DNA from: Thermoanaerobacterium sp. RBIITD
GTDB taxonomy: Bacteria > Bacillota > Thermoanaerobacteria > Thermoanaerobacterales > Thermoanaerobacteraceae
Reading direction: 5' to 3'
Length of the DNA: 64,000 nt
Assembly: GCF_900205865.1 (NCBI RefSeq)
Contig: NZ_LT906662.1
Location: 124,001-188,000 of the forward strand
The notes below the pieces were generated by a model. It searched no databases. It was not told the DNA's origin and saw only the letters and a program-made list of their open reading frames with translations. The translations under genes and the position numbers were made by a program. This document shows positions 46,907-56,147 of the stretch, piece after piece. How positions within the stretch are numbered: the first letter of the stretch is position 1; each line of letters starts with the position of its first letter.

Positions 46907-47725
46907 TTAATTATTGACTTCAATGTCTTTTGCTGTTGAGACAAAAAATAATTTTCCTATACCGACAATATAAACAATATATGATATTACTTCCAATAAT
47001 GATGGGTTTCCATTATAGCCGAACATAGCTTTTAAAAAGCTTCCAAATGTTCCTTTTTCATTGATAATTCCGTTAATATCATATAAATGCTCTATAATTA
47101 CCGGTAAAATATGTGCTTCCTGTAATTCATGAATGCTCTGCGCAAGTAACCCTGCAGATATGAATATCAACAGTCCTCCTGTAATCTTAAAGAACTTTTT
47201 AAGATCTAATTTAATGGATGTCTTAAAAATGAAATAAGCTAATATAACTGCAACCATAAGGCCTAAAGTTGCGCCGACAAACGATACTATAGCACTGCTT
47301 TGTGTCAGGCTTGCTTGCAAAAATAAAACAATCTCTACTCCTTCCCTGAACACAGAAATAAACGAAATAACGATAATACCCCATGAACTGTTGTTTTCGA
47401 TGACCATGTCAATTTCTCTTGCTAAATTTCCTTTCAAGTCTTTACTTTGTTTTTGCATCCATAAAATCATTGAAGTAATTAATACTACAGCCAGTAGCAT
47501 GACAATTCCTTCAAAAAGCTGTTCTGCCATGCCCTCAAATTCGACTGAAAAAATTTTAAATATGTATGCCAAAAGAATGCTTAATAAAAAAGCATATCCT
47601 ACTCCATAATATACGTTCTTTTTTAAAGAGTTCTGCCCAATTTTAGACAGATATCCAAGTATAATACCTAAAATCAATGCTGCTTCTATACCTTCCCGTA
47701 AAGTTATTAAGAAACTACCTACCAT
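46907..47725 (-). CDS. FTR1-family iron permease
   Basis: A protein of 272 aa with seven membrane segments. Both REGxE iron-binding motifs are present: LREGIEAALILGIILG at the N-terminus and FREGVEIVLFLQASL near residue 130. FTR1/EfeU permeases import ferric or ferrous iron. The usual EfeO/EfeB partners are not adjacent. The ATG at 47725 follows AAGGAGG. A later copy of hydrophobic repeats (HELQEAHILPVIIEHLYDI) also fits the bacterial subfamily. Confidence 0.9.
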   Translation of the reverse strand: MVGSFLITLREGIEAALILGIILGYLSKIGQNSLKKNVYYGVGYAFLLSILLAYIFKIFSVEFEGMAEQLFEGIVMLLAVVLITSMILWMQKQSKDLKGNLAREIDMVIENNSSWGIIVISFISVFREGVEIVLFLQASLTQSSAIVSFVGATLGLMVAVILAYFIFKTSIKLDLKKFFKITGGLLIFISAGLLAQSIHELQEAHILPVIIEHLYDINGIINEKGTFGSFLKAMFGYNGNPSLLEVISYIVYIVGIGKLFFVSTAKDIEVNN

Positions 47726-47994
47726 ATAATATAAATCCTCCTTTATTATTGATTTTGATTTTCATTATCATTTATATTATAAATTATCAACTATCACTTG
47801 TCAATAAATGGACAAAAATACCAGATATTTCGCAACTATTGCTATCAAAGGAGACTCAACAATATGGTACAAATGGAATCTTTTATAAATCAAACTACAT
47901 AAAAATGTCGCCAACCATAATCAAATGATTGACGCCATTAAGAACTTTTTACTGTCTACTTGATAGGAAGTACATTAAGAAGCCGGGATATTTT
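47726..47994. other. Intergenic region
   Basis: It holds the FTR1 promoter region. A short plus-strand frame (DKNTRYFATIAIKGDSTIW, near 47811) shows no family I know. Confidence 0.4.
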
Positions 47995-48777
47995 TTAAAA
48001 TCTGTCAACATCTTTTTTTATCATAAACCTGCAAAGGTAGATTATGATAAAAGAGCACATGACCATTATGACAGAAAGGCTTAAAGCGTAATTTAAGTCA
48101 CTTTGCATTGCAGTGTATATGGCTAGCGGCATTGTTCTCGTTTTTCCCTCTAGATTACCGGCAAAGATTATAGTTGCTCCGAATTCGCCAATAGCTCTTG
48201 CCCATGTGCTTATAAGTCCAGTTATGAGAAATCTCTTTGTTATCGGTATGTATATGGCTGTCATCAGTTTAAAATCGTTGACACCGATTAATTATGATTC
48301 TTCCCATATTGTTCTATCGACAGACATAAATGAAGAATAAGCTACTTTGATGTAGTATGTGGATGATATGAAAATCTGCGCTAATATTACGGCTATCACT
48401 GTAAATGATATTTGTATGCCTATTGAACTCAAAAATTTTCCTATGATGCCTTCTCTACCAAATGCCATCAAAAGGGCAATTCCTGCAACTGCAGGTGGTA
48501 AAACTGCAGGTATGTCAACAAGGTATTCGGCAAATGTAGATATCTTTCCTTTTTTAAATGCAATATAGTATGCAAGAGGTGTTCCAAATAAAAATGTGAT
48601 GACGACAGTTACACTGGATGATATGATACTAAGGAGTAGTGCATTGATTGCAGGACTAGATGTGATTTCAGCTACCATTATATTTAAAGGAGTTTTAATT
48701 ATTAGCGAAATAAAAGGTATTAATAAGAAAAAAATTAAAATTGATATAGGCAAATAAATATACGCCATTTGAAACAC
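47995..48777 (-). pseudogene. modB: Molybdate ABC transporter permease ModB with one in-frame stop
   Basis: The whole protein is readable in one frame: N-terminal 161 codons (TSSPAINALLLSIISSSVTV, GTPLAYYIAFKKG, IPAVLPPAVAGIALLMAFG) then TAA at 48292-48294, then LIGVNDFKLMTAIYIPITKR and WARAIGEFGATIIFAGNLEG. The EAA loop is cut exactly at ...RTIWEES-stop-LIGVNDFKL, where a residue such as Ala-Arg is expected. No indel is present. It lies 11 bases after modA on the same strand, and modC is missing. One mutation has probably disabled molybdate uptake, unless it is suppressed or a sequencing error. Confidence 0.88.
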
Positions 48778-48788
48778 CTCTTTAATAA

Positions 48789-49577
48789 TTATTCTTTCAT
48801 TATAAATCCATAATCCTTTAATATCTTTTTACCATCTCCATTTAATAAAAAATCAAGAAATTTCGAAGATAAAGTCTTGTATTTAGTATTTTTAACGATA
48901 GCAGCAGGATATGTTGCAATGACATTGTATTTATCAGGTATGTTAATAACTTTTATTTTTTCAGAAAATGGCTTTGCATCAGTTACATAAACAATGCCAG
49001 CGTCTGCTTCACCCATTGCAACCTTTTGTGCAACATCTGTAACAGTTACTTCTTTTGTGACGACATTATTAAGTGTTGCTTCCTTGAACCCTTTATAGTC
49101 AGCATCGATTTTTGACAGCATATCAAGTGCATATTTACCGGCAGGGACAGATTCATCTGCAAGAGCTAATTTCACTCCGGAGTTTTTTATATCCATAAAG
49201 CTATTTATACTGCTATCTTTATATGCGATTACAATAAGCTTGTTATATAATAATGTTTTAGGTGCCTCAACAAGATTTTCGCTGTAAAGTGGTGTCATGT
49301 TTCTTTCATCAGCAGAAATAAATATGTCAGCGTATGCTCCTTGTTCTATTTGCGTCCTCAATGTCTGGCTTCCAGCAGAATTTAAGATTATTTTTACACC
49401 TGGATTTAATTTTTCAAACTGCTTGACAACTGTATCCATAGAATCTTTTAAGCTTGCAGCAACAAAAACTGTCAAGGATTTATTGCTGCTTTCAATGGCA
49501 TTTATATCGCATCCTGTTACCATTAAAATGATTAAAAAGATAGATAATATTAGCAAAATAATTTTTTGGTCTTTCAT
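48789..49577 (-). CDS. modA: Molybdate ABC transporter substrate-binding protein
   Basis: A lipoprotein of 262 aa. The signal peptide ends in the lipobox ILMVTGC; the mature part reads TVFVAASLKDSMDTVVKQFE, NSAGSQTLRTQIEQGAYADI, FISADERNMTPLYSENL, KLALADESVPAGKYALDML and MGEADAGIVYVTDA, the classic ModA fold with the serine and tyrosine-type ligands for molybdate or tungstate. It precedes the broken modB on the same transcript. An ATG at 49577 follows a weak site (GGTGGTG). Confidence 0.92.
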   Translation of the reverse strand: MKDQKIILLILSIFLIILMVTGCDINAIESSNKSLTVFVAASLKDSMDTVVKQFEKLNPGVKIILNSAGSQTLRTQIEQGAYADIFISADERNMTPLYSENLVEAPKTLLYNKLIVIAYKDSSINSFMDIKNSGVKLALADESVPAGKYALDMLSKIDADYKGFKEATLNNVVTKEVTVTDVAQKVAMGEADAGIVYVTDAKPFSEKIKVINIPDKYNVIATYPAAIVKNTKYKTLSSKFLDFLLNGDGKKILKDYGFIMKE

Positions 49578-49579
49578 TG

Positions 49580-49663
49580 TTAATCACCACCAACGGAATT
49601 TATCAAATAATCTTTAAGCACATCTTCTATAAAGCCGGGGTTTACGTATGCTTTGATTTTCAT
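49580..49663 (-). CDS. Possible 27-codon ORF overlapping the nifB relic stop
   Basis: ATG (49663) overlaps the TGA of the nifB frame as ATGA, and the frame reads MKIKAYVNPGFIEDVLKDYL before TAA. The overlap suggests former translational coupling in a nif/mod operon. It may be a real small protein or the cut start of a lost gene; no family is recognised. Confidence 0.3.
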   Translation of the reverse strand: MKIKAYVNPGFIEDVLKDYLINSVGGD

Positions 49664-50242
49664 ATGTCATCACCTAAAAGTCCTGCCGCATCAGCTCTGC
49701 ACTGTCTGCAGTGGTACATCTGGCTTATAATTTTTGAATTTTGAAGCCTCACTTTTTTCAAGTTCATTGCACTTGGGAGCTTTTAAATGTGAAAATTCAG
49801 CTTGTGGAATAAGCGGCATTATGTTCATGATTGGCAACACCAAGTTTCTTTATTTTTTTGCTATATCATCTATGTGCTTATCGTTTATGCCAGGTATCAA
49901 GACAGTATTGACCTTCACAAGTAAGCCGTTGTCACAAGCAGCTTCTATGCCTTCTAGCTGTTTTTCTATAAGCAATTTTGCTGCATCTATTCCTCTGTAC
50001 GTATTATCTTTATAAATTGCATAATCGTATATTTCTTTACCTATGTTAGGATCTATAGCATTTATTGTCACTGTGATTGTACTTACACCGCAGTTTATTA
50101 GAAGAGGTAGCTTATCGCTTAAAAGCAGTCCATTTGTGCTTAAGCATTTGATCATATCTTTAAATTCTAAGGAAATCAATTTAAAAGTTAAAAATGTCTC
50201 ATCGTTGTAAAGTGGATCATTGAGCCCAATGCCTTAAAAAAA
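49660..50242 (-). pseudogene. nifB: NifB (nitrogenase cofactor radical SAM) C-terminal relic
   Basis: From the IS edge the frame reads GIGLNDPLYNDETFLTFKLI, SLEFKDMIKCLSTNGLLLSD, AIYKDNTYRGIDAAKLLIEK, QLEGIEAACDNGLLVKVNTV and LIPGINDKHIDDIAKK, all NifB text. After 49850 at least three indels break it (NIMPLIPQAEFSHLKAP, then CRQCRADAAGLLGDDI-stop at 49660). The N-terminal third with the CxxxCxxC cluster is lost at the IS1182 copy. It is the only nitrogenase-related gene in view. Confidence 0.88.
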
Positions 50243-51610
50243 GGGGCTGTTGCAAAACTACTTTAAAGTAGTTTGCAATACCCCATTTTAATGTAAAAAG
50301 GCTGTATAAAAATGAAAAAACAATCATGAAAATATATGTAATTCATCTGATTTTCTATGATTGTTGAGTTTTAGGCGCACTTAAATAAGCCTTGGGCTTT
50401 CTGTAATTTTTTTCTTCAAATCTCAGGCTATTTTTATTCCATGAAGGTGCTTTTCACATCTCTCATTCTGTATTTTTGCATGCAGTTTGTTTACATCGTA
50501 GGAAAAACATAACAGCATAAACTCCGTTTTTACACTGTTTTTCCCACGTGTTAAAAATCTATTAAATTGGTAATCATTTTTTAGAACTCCAAAAGCACCT
50601 TCTACCTGTATTGAACGATTAACTCTCAGGAGAATTCCCTCCTCAGATGTGATATTCTCATAAGATATTTGTCGCTTCTCTACAAATGTTTTTGATACAT
50701 GCATCTTTCGGTTGCCTCGTGCTTTTGTACATTTTGATTTATATGGACAATTGTTGCAGTCTTCACATTCGTATACAGTAATTTCTGAACGGTAACCACT
50801 TGCTGAAGTCCTATAGATGATTCCTATTGGTCAAATTCTATCTGCTCTTCTTCTTTTTTCTTTTTAAGATAGTCAATTATCTTTTTTATGTCATCCAATA
50901 AAGTTTCTTTAGTAACAGTAAAATTAGTCATATACGTAAGATTAATTGATTCTATGCAAGATTGTATTTTTGTAAACATCTTTGCCTGATTTTTATTAAT
51001 AGCCTTTTTCCATACAAATGTATAGCGGTTAGCATTGGCTTCAATCTTTGTACCGTCTACAAAGAGATGCTCAAACTTTACTTCACCTATTTCATGGAGA
51101 TGCTGTACCAACTGATAAAACAAATCTTCCATCGCATCGGCGAGATATTCCTTGCGGAATCTGGCAATAGTAGAGTGGTCAGGTGCTTTGCTTCCTTCAA
51201 GCAACCACATAAAATTAATATCCCTTTTGCATGCACTTTCTATCTTTCTGCTGGAATAAATATTATTCATGTAAGCATAAGTTAATACCTTAAACAGGAT
51301 TTTTGGCTCTACTGCAGGTTTTCTTCCAGTGAAAGAATATGCCTTGTACAACTTTTCGTAATTCAATCCCTCCAATATTTGGCTAAGCAGGCGAACCGAA
51401 TCATCCTCTGGTATTAACATTTCACAATTTAATGGAAGAACTAATTGATAACATCCATTAAATTGTGTATAATTCTTATTGTATAATTTACTTTTTTGCA
51501 TAACTTAATTATACAGTAATTGCAGGTTCTTTGGAACCTGCAATTACTTTTTTGCGTATAAAAAGAGACTGATGCACTATGACCTATTCAGTCAGTTGTG
51601 CAACAGCCCC
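50243..51610 (-). mobile_element. IS1182-family insertion sequence, internally deleted
   Basis: Terminal inverted repeats GGGGCTGTTGCAAAACT (50243 on) and its partner AGTTGTGCAACAGCCCC (ending 51610) are plain; flanking A5 and T5 extend the symmetry. At about 1.37 kb it is shorter than full elements of the family (about 1.7-1.9 kb). It separates the nifB relic from the sensor kinase gene, ending only four bases from the kinase stop codon. Confidence 0.88.
50423..51501 (-). pseudogene. IS1182-family transposase, deleted and frameshifted
   Basis: N-terminal 225 codons (QLVLPLNCEMLIPEDDSVRL, YNNIYSSRKIESACKRDINF-like region, KAPDHSTIARFRKEYL, FVDGTKIEANANRYTFVWKK) end at a TAG. The next frame picks up IIYRTSASGYRSEITVYECE, CNNCPYKSKC and then the C-terminal DDE part from 50704 (VNRSIQVEGAFGVLKNDYQF with the catalytic Glu region). 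The middle of the catalytic domain is missing, so the protein cannot work by itself. Confidence 0.88.
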
Positions 51611-51614
51611 TTTT

Positions 51615-53288
51615 TCACGAATTTTGAGGCAATACCATTCTAAAAGTACTGCCGCTATTTATTGTGCTCACAACTTCAATTTTCCCACCGTGCTTTTCTA
51701 TAATCTCTTTTACAATCGTCAAGCCAAGTCCATTTCCACCTATAGATAAAGCATTTTTTGCTCTGTAAAATCTATCAAATATATGGCATATTTCATTTTC
51801 CGGAATTCCTATACCATGGTCTTTAATCTCAATTACAATATCTTGGTTGCAATTTTTGTATAATAATACATCTATTTGTTGATGCGGTTTTGAATATTTA
51901 ATTGCATTATCAAGAATATTAATTATTGCCTGAGAAACCTTATCTTCATCTACAATCACGTTTATCCCATTTTGAACTTTTATCTTTATTGATATATCAA
52001 ATTTTGAAGCTTTTAGATTTATGTTTTCGCATATCTTTAATAACATATGGCTTAAATTCACAGTTTTCTTTTGAAGTTTCAATTCATATGATTGAAGCCT
52101 TGATAATTCAAGGATTTCTAAAACAAGCTTTTTTAATTTATTTGCTTCACTTTCAAGATAATTTAAAACATTCTGATCATATTTTTTACCATCTTTTAAT
52201 ATCTGTATAAAACCTATAATAGTAGTTATAGGTGTTTTTAATTCGTGAGAAATATTTGAAACAAATTTCTTTTGTTTTTCTATTAATTCCTTATCTAAAG
52301 TTACATCTTTTATAACAATTATACAATATCCATCACACAAAAAACTTTCAATATTTAATATTTTACCATTTACTTGTAATTCTTCGATAATTCTTTTATC
52401 TTTATATGTCTTATCTACAATATCAAAAATATAATTTTGAATATTTTCTCCAATTAATTCATCTACTTTTTGATTTTTGAATACAATACTATCCCTCTTC
52501 TCGTTGAAAGCAATAACACCCTCACTAAGTCCAGATAAAACACTATTTAGTTTATTTTTTTCAATAGCTATATCTCTAATTTGTTTTGATATTATTTCCG
52601 CCATTTGATTAAATGTCCTCGTAAGATTTCCAATTTCATCTTTTGTTATAATCGGTATTATTTCGAAATTTCCATCCGAAAAATTTTTTGCTGCATTGTC
52701 AAGTCGTTTTATAGGTTTTGTTATAATACGTGAAATATAAAAACTAACTAAAAAAATAATTATAACAGATACCAATCCAAATACTTCAAAAATCATTTTA
52801 ATGAAATTTATATTCATTAATTCATTTTTAAGTGGATATATATACTCAACTGCTCCAATAATTTCATTCCCAAATTTTATTGGTAACGCTAAATATAATA
52901 CATTTCTATCGACTTTATATACTTTACTTCCATTTAAAGCATTTTCAACAACTACATCTATCTTATTATTTTTACTTCTGTTATTTAGATTGTCGAGATC
53001 ATTTTCTAAATGGCTAATTAAAGTTTTATTGTCATATAGCTTTACAAAAATATTATTTCCACTTAAATTCAAAGCAATGTTATCAGCATATTCCCTAAGC
53101 AATATTTCAGGATCAGTTATATTATCTTCTGCCAGGTATATTTCTCTATTTAAACTATCAATTAGATTATTAACTGTATTTTTAACAATGTAATTAGTTA
53201 TTATGTTAAACATAAAATAACCTATTAATATGATTGTAACAGTAAATGCACTTATATAACATATTAATATTTTTGTCCTAATTTTCAT
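51615..53288 (-). CDS. Sensor histidine kinase (PhoR/WalK type)
   Basis: A membrane protein of 557 aa: first helix (8-28), an extracellular sensor domain (about 30-160), second helix (165-188), HAMP (190-242), a PAS-like domain (245-335), the HisKA box FVSNISHELKTPITTIIGFI with His348, and an HATPase domain with IDHGIGIP-type box (EIKDHGIGIPENEICHIFD) and GGNGLGLTIVKEI. It is the last gene of a four-gene operon whose first gene is its response regulator. The C-terminus is intact although an IS1182 copy lies four bases beyond the stop. Confidence 0.93.
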   Translation of the reverse strand: MKIRTKILICYISAFTVTIILIGYFMFNIITNYIVKNTVNNLIDSLNREIYLAEDNITDPEILLREYADNIALNLSGNNIFVKLYDNKTLISHLENDLDNLNNRSKNNKIDVVVENALNGSKVYKVDRNVLYLALPIKFGNEIIGAVEYIYPLKNELMNINFIKMIFEVFGLVSVIIIFLVSFYISRIITKPIKRLDNAAKNFSDGNFEIIPIITKDEIGNLTRTFNQMAEIISKQIRDIAIEKNKLNSVLSGLSEGVIAFNEKRDSIVFKNQKVDELIGENIQNYIFDIVDKTYKDKRIIEELQVNGKILNIESFLCDGYCIIVIKDVTLDKELIEKQKKFVSNISHELKTPITTIIGFIQILKDGKKYDQNVLNYLESEANKLKKLVLEILELSRLQSYELKLQKKTVNLSHMLLKICENINLKASKFDISIKIKVQNGINVIVDEDKVSQAIINILDNAIKYSKPHQQIDVLLYKNCNQDIVIEIKDHGIGIPENEICHIFDRFYRAKNALSIGGNGLGLTIVKEIIEKHGGKIEVVSTINSGSTFRMVLPQNS

Positions 53289-53298
53289 TATTTATCAC

Positions 53299-53790
53299 CT
53301 ATGGTCCCGTTCCAATTGATGCAATTTTCCATCCACCATCTTCAAACTTTAATGTGATAAATAATATCCTTTCTCCAGAAATTGCTACGGATTTTAAATC
53401 TTCAGGCACATTTTCATATTGAAGATCGATTTTTACTTTGTATTCTTGCGTTCCTTTTTCTTGAGGCATATCTTTTAAAAACTCTATTTCTTTTATATCT
53501 GCACTTTTTATATACTTTGTATCATCTTTTACATTTTGTTCTTTCAATAAATTTCTCATCTGTTCTGTATACAAATTTACATATTCATTAGGCTTCTTTT
53601 CTACAACAAGTTTATAAAATTCATAAATGACTTTAGTTGCATTTTCGTCTTCAACCGTCATATTTATAGAAGCATCTTTATCTGTTTTAATTTGCTTGAT
53701 ATTTCCATTATCTATTTTGTTACATGCAGTTAAAACAATTATACATATAAAACAAATAAATAGAATTGATAATAGTTTTATAGGTTTCAC
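53299..53790 (-). CDS. Lipoprotein of unknown function
   Basis: A protein of 163 aa with a signal peptide ending in a lipobox IIVLTAC. The mature part (MTVEDENATKVIYEFYKLVV, YVNLYTEQMRNLLKEQN and a final FEDGGWKIASIGTGP) resembles NTF2-like or DUF4829-type lipoproteins of Firmicutes: a helix-rich start with a strand ending DGGWKI. It lies between the amidase and the kinase genes (11 bases before the kinase), so it may sense or modulate the same envelope signal. No function is known. Confidence 0.7.
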   Translation of the reverse strand: MKPIKLLSILFICFICIIVLTACNKIDNGNIKQIKTDKDASINMTVEDENATKVIYEFYKLVVEKKPNEYVNLYTEQMRNLLKEQNVKDDTKYIKSADIKEIEFLKDMPQEKGTQEYKVKIDLQYENVPEDLKSVAISGERILFITLKFEDGGWKIASIGTGP

Positions 53791-53817
53791 ATCAACACCC
53801 CAATCAAATTAATTTTT

Positions 53818-53866
53818 AATATAGACGAGATTTATATTAATATTAACATTAAATCTCGTCTATATT
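53818..53866. repeat. Perfect 17-bp hairpin between the amidase and lipoprotein genes
   Basis: AATATAGACGAGATTTA (53818-53834) and TAAATCTCGTCTATATT (53850-53866) are exact complements around a 15-base loop. There is no clear T run on either strand, so it may be an mRNA processing or stabilising element inside the operon. Confidence 0.8.
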
Positions 53867-53899
53867 CCAACTCTAATAAATTTAAGTTTAATTACTTTA

Positions 53900-55045
53900 T
53901 CATTGATTTTGCGGAACTGTTACAGATGCATTGACTCCAACTAACCAAAAAGTAGTATTAGATGAATACAAGCTCCAAGGATAATGCCATCTATTACTTG
54001 TATGAGCATCAACTAATGGATTTCCTGCAGAATCAAAGCCAACAACGATAGCCACATGATCTTTTGTAGTTCCAGATGTAGACCATCTATAAAACACTAA
54101 GTCTCCAACTTTCATTTGTTTAGCATAACTACTCAAATAAGAAGTAGATGTACTATATGCTCTTAGCCATCCTCTATTATTAACAATATAATTATATAAT
54201 GAATTTGCATTTATCCAAGCTAATGAGTATGGATACCATGTCCCATCTGTTGGAAGATTTCCAGCACTACTATCCCCCATACATTGTGAAACGAAATTAG
54301 CACAATCATTATTAGTATAATAATTATAATTAGGATTGTGTATTGTACCTCTGCTACCACTATTATCTGTCCATTTATCTGCATATGCTGCAGCTGCAGC
54401 TGTCTGGTAATATACTGTTTTATAGCTGTCTGGTATTATAGAATTTTGATTCATTAAAGCATTACTGTCAGTATTATTATCATTATTATCTATATTATAA
54501 TCAAATACTTTCATATTTACGTGGTCTTCAGATAAATCTGGTCTTAGTGAATCGTAAAAATTGTCCTTTATAATTTTATATATACCATTTTTATTTTCTA
54601 AAACTAAATCATGTGCCTCACTAAATTTGAAAGTATTAGGTATTCCAGCGCCTTTTCCACTTAAATATTCATATGTAACAGTAGTTATTGTATATAAATT
54701 AGCAAATATCTTTCCATTATCATACTTCATATTGCCAATATTTATATTAACTGAAATATTTGTAAACTTAACATTATTATTTTTAGCCCATTCTGCATAT
54801 ATACTGTGCCGACTAGCTATATAATTTGCAAGATTAGAATTCGAATCAGCAAAGAAGTCATACATTTTCTTCTGAGTTGCCTCATCTACAAGAGAATTGT
54901 TTAAAGCATTTACGTATTCCTTAATCTGAGTATTTGCGTTAAGAATATAATTTGCACTAGTTAAATTGCTAGCCCTTGCTGATGATGTCATTAACAAAAA
55001 ATTGAATATAATCAGCATGGTAACAAACAAAGATGTCTTCCTCAT
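53900..55045 (-). CDS. Secreted amidase-domain protein (Amidase_6 type)
   Basis: A protein of 381 aa with a signal peptide cleaved near SSARAS. The N-terminal half (about 30-200) is a helical/NTF2-like domain; the C-terminal half has the NlpC/P60-like Amidase_6 fold: NNDCANFVSQCMGDSSAGNL (catalytic Cys), VGDLVFYRWSTSGTTKDHVA (His) and VDAHTSNRWHYPWSLYS. Such enzymes cut peptide or cell-wall amides outside the cell. It is second in the operon after the response regulator. The ATG at 55045 follows GGAGGTG. Confidence 0.88.
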   Translation of the reverse strand: MRKTSLFVTMLIIFNFLLMTSSARASNLTSANYILNANTQIKEYVNALNNSLVDEATQKKMYDFFADSNSNLANYIASRHSIYAEWAKNNNVKFTNISVNINIGNMKYDNGKIFANLYTITTVTYEYLSGKGAGIPNTFKFSEAHDLVLENKNGIYKIIKDNFYDSLRPDLSEDHVNMKVFDYNIDNNDNNTDSNALMNQNSIIPDSYKTVYYQTAAAAAYADKWTDNSGSRGTIHNPNYNYYTNNDCANFVSQCMGDSSAGNLPTDGTWYPYSLAWINANSLYNYIVNNRGWLRAYSTSTSYLSSYAKQMKVGDLVFYRWSTSGTTKDHVAIVVGFDSAGNPLVDAHTSNRWHYPWSLYSSNTTFWLVGVNASVTVPQNQ

Positions 55046-55171
55046 ACTAACACCTCCATATATTTTTTAATATATATTTTATATACTACATTATAAAAGC
55101 CAATTATTTCATTTTTGTAACATTCCGATTTCAATCTTGCTACAGTTTTATAAATTTTTTTGAATTTGTTT

Positions 55172-55852
55172 TTATTCTATAGCAAATTTATACCCAAAGC
55201 CAAAAACAGTTTGAATATATGTTGGTCTTTGTGTATCATCCTCAATCTTTTTTCTTAGTCTTAATATGTGTATATCAACAGTTCTGGTATCGCCATAATA
55301 GTCATATCCCCATACTTTATCAAGAAGCTCATCTCTTGTTAAAACACTTCCCTTTGCTTCTATCAACACTTTCAGGAGGTCAAATTCTTTTGGTGTAAGA
55401 TTTACAATTTTCCCTTTCTTTTTCACAATTTTCTGATCAAAATTGACCGTTAATTCTCCAAAAGAATAAATATTTTTATTTACCTTTACTTCTTCCATTC
55501 TTCTCAACAAAGCTTTTACTCTAGCAATAAGCTCACGAGTATCAAATGGTTTTGTTATATAATCATCCGCACCAAATTCCAAACCAAGTACTTTATCAAT
55601 AATGTCGTTTTTGGCTGTAAGCATTATTATAGGAATTTTATACATAGGGGAAATTTTTTTTAAAATATCGAATCCGCTTTCATCAGGCAACATGACATCT
55701 AATATTATTAAATCTGGTATCTGATTTTTTAATACTTCAATGACCTCTTTTCCATTTTCTACACATATTACTTCATATTTTTCTTTTTCTAAAAGTATTT
55801 TAAGCATATTTAATATAGATTTTTCATCATCACAAACCAAAATTTTAGCCAT
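55172..55852 (-). CDS. OmpR/PhoB-family response regulator
   Basis: A protein of 226 aa. The receiver domain has ILVCDDEKSILN (acidic pair), the phosphoacceptor Asp in PDLIILDVMLPDESG, a Thr in PIIMLTAKND and a Lys in DYITKPFDTREL. The winged-helix domain reads LTPKEFDLLKVLIEAKGSVL and GDTRTVDIHILRLRKKIE, typical of PhoP/WalR. Its cognate kinase is three genes downstream in the same operon. It probably controls the amidases here. Confidence 0.95.
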   Translation of the reverse strand: MAKILVCDDEKSILNMLKILLEKEKYEVICVENGKEVIEVLKNQIPDLIILDVMLPDESGFDILKKISPMYKIPIIMLTAKNDIIDKVLGLEFGADDYITKPFDTRELIARVKALLRRMEEVKVNKNIYSFGELTVNFDQKIVKKKGKIVNLTPKEFDLLKVLIEAKGSVLTRDELLDKVWGYDYYGDTRTVDIHILRLRKKIEDDTQRPTYIQTVFGFGYKFAIE

Positions 55853-55936
55853 ATAACCACTCCAATTTTCTGCGTATAAGCTTTTACAATAAATTAAATT
55901 TATTTTTAGACGTGTCTACCTTTACAGCTTATGTGT

Positions 55937-55981
55937 TATAATATAATTAAGAATAACAATCGAACTGCAAAAGTACGATTG
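55937..55981 (+). promoter_or_regulatory. Candidate antisense-RNA promoter and hairpin at the end of the holin-like gene
   Basis: A perfect TATAAT (55937-55942) on the plus strand points into the 3' end of the small membrane-peptide gene; the next bases hold CAATCG and CGATTG hairpin arms (55957-55962, 55976-55981). The layout matches convergent type I toxin-antitoxin loci. No good -35 box is seen. Confidence 0.4.
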
Positions 55982-56147
55982 CCACAGAGGGGTTTTGGTC
56001 AAGCAGGTGACTATTTTTTCTATTTTTGCTATACCTTGTCATGTTAACAACTAAGAAGATTAGTGATATGATAAACATACCGAAAGCTATCATAATCTGG
56101 ATTGTTTGATATGTACCTATATCACACCACATCCTTTCTTTAGACAT
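55947..56147 (-). CDS. Small hydrophobic peptide, holin-like toxin type
   Basis: Up to 66 aa with one strong membrane helix: GTYQTIQIMIAFGMFIISLI then FLVVNMTRYSKNRK. The TYxxIxxMIAFxxFIISLI pattern is that of the short putative holin-like toxins (TxpA/BsrG-type peptides) of Firmicutes, normally about 30-45 aa; the tail after KNRKN may simply be read-through. The start is uncertain: an AAAGGATGTG ribosome-like site lies inside the frame, so the true start may be later than 56147. A plus-strand -10 box and hairpin overlap its end, as expected for an antisense antitoxin RNA. Confidence 0.5.
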   Translation of the reverse strand: MSKERMWCDIGTYQTIQIMIAFGMFIISLIFLVVNMTRYSKNRKNSHLLDQNPSVAIVLLQFDCYS

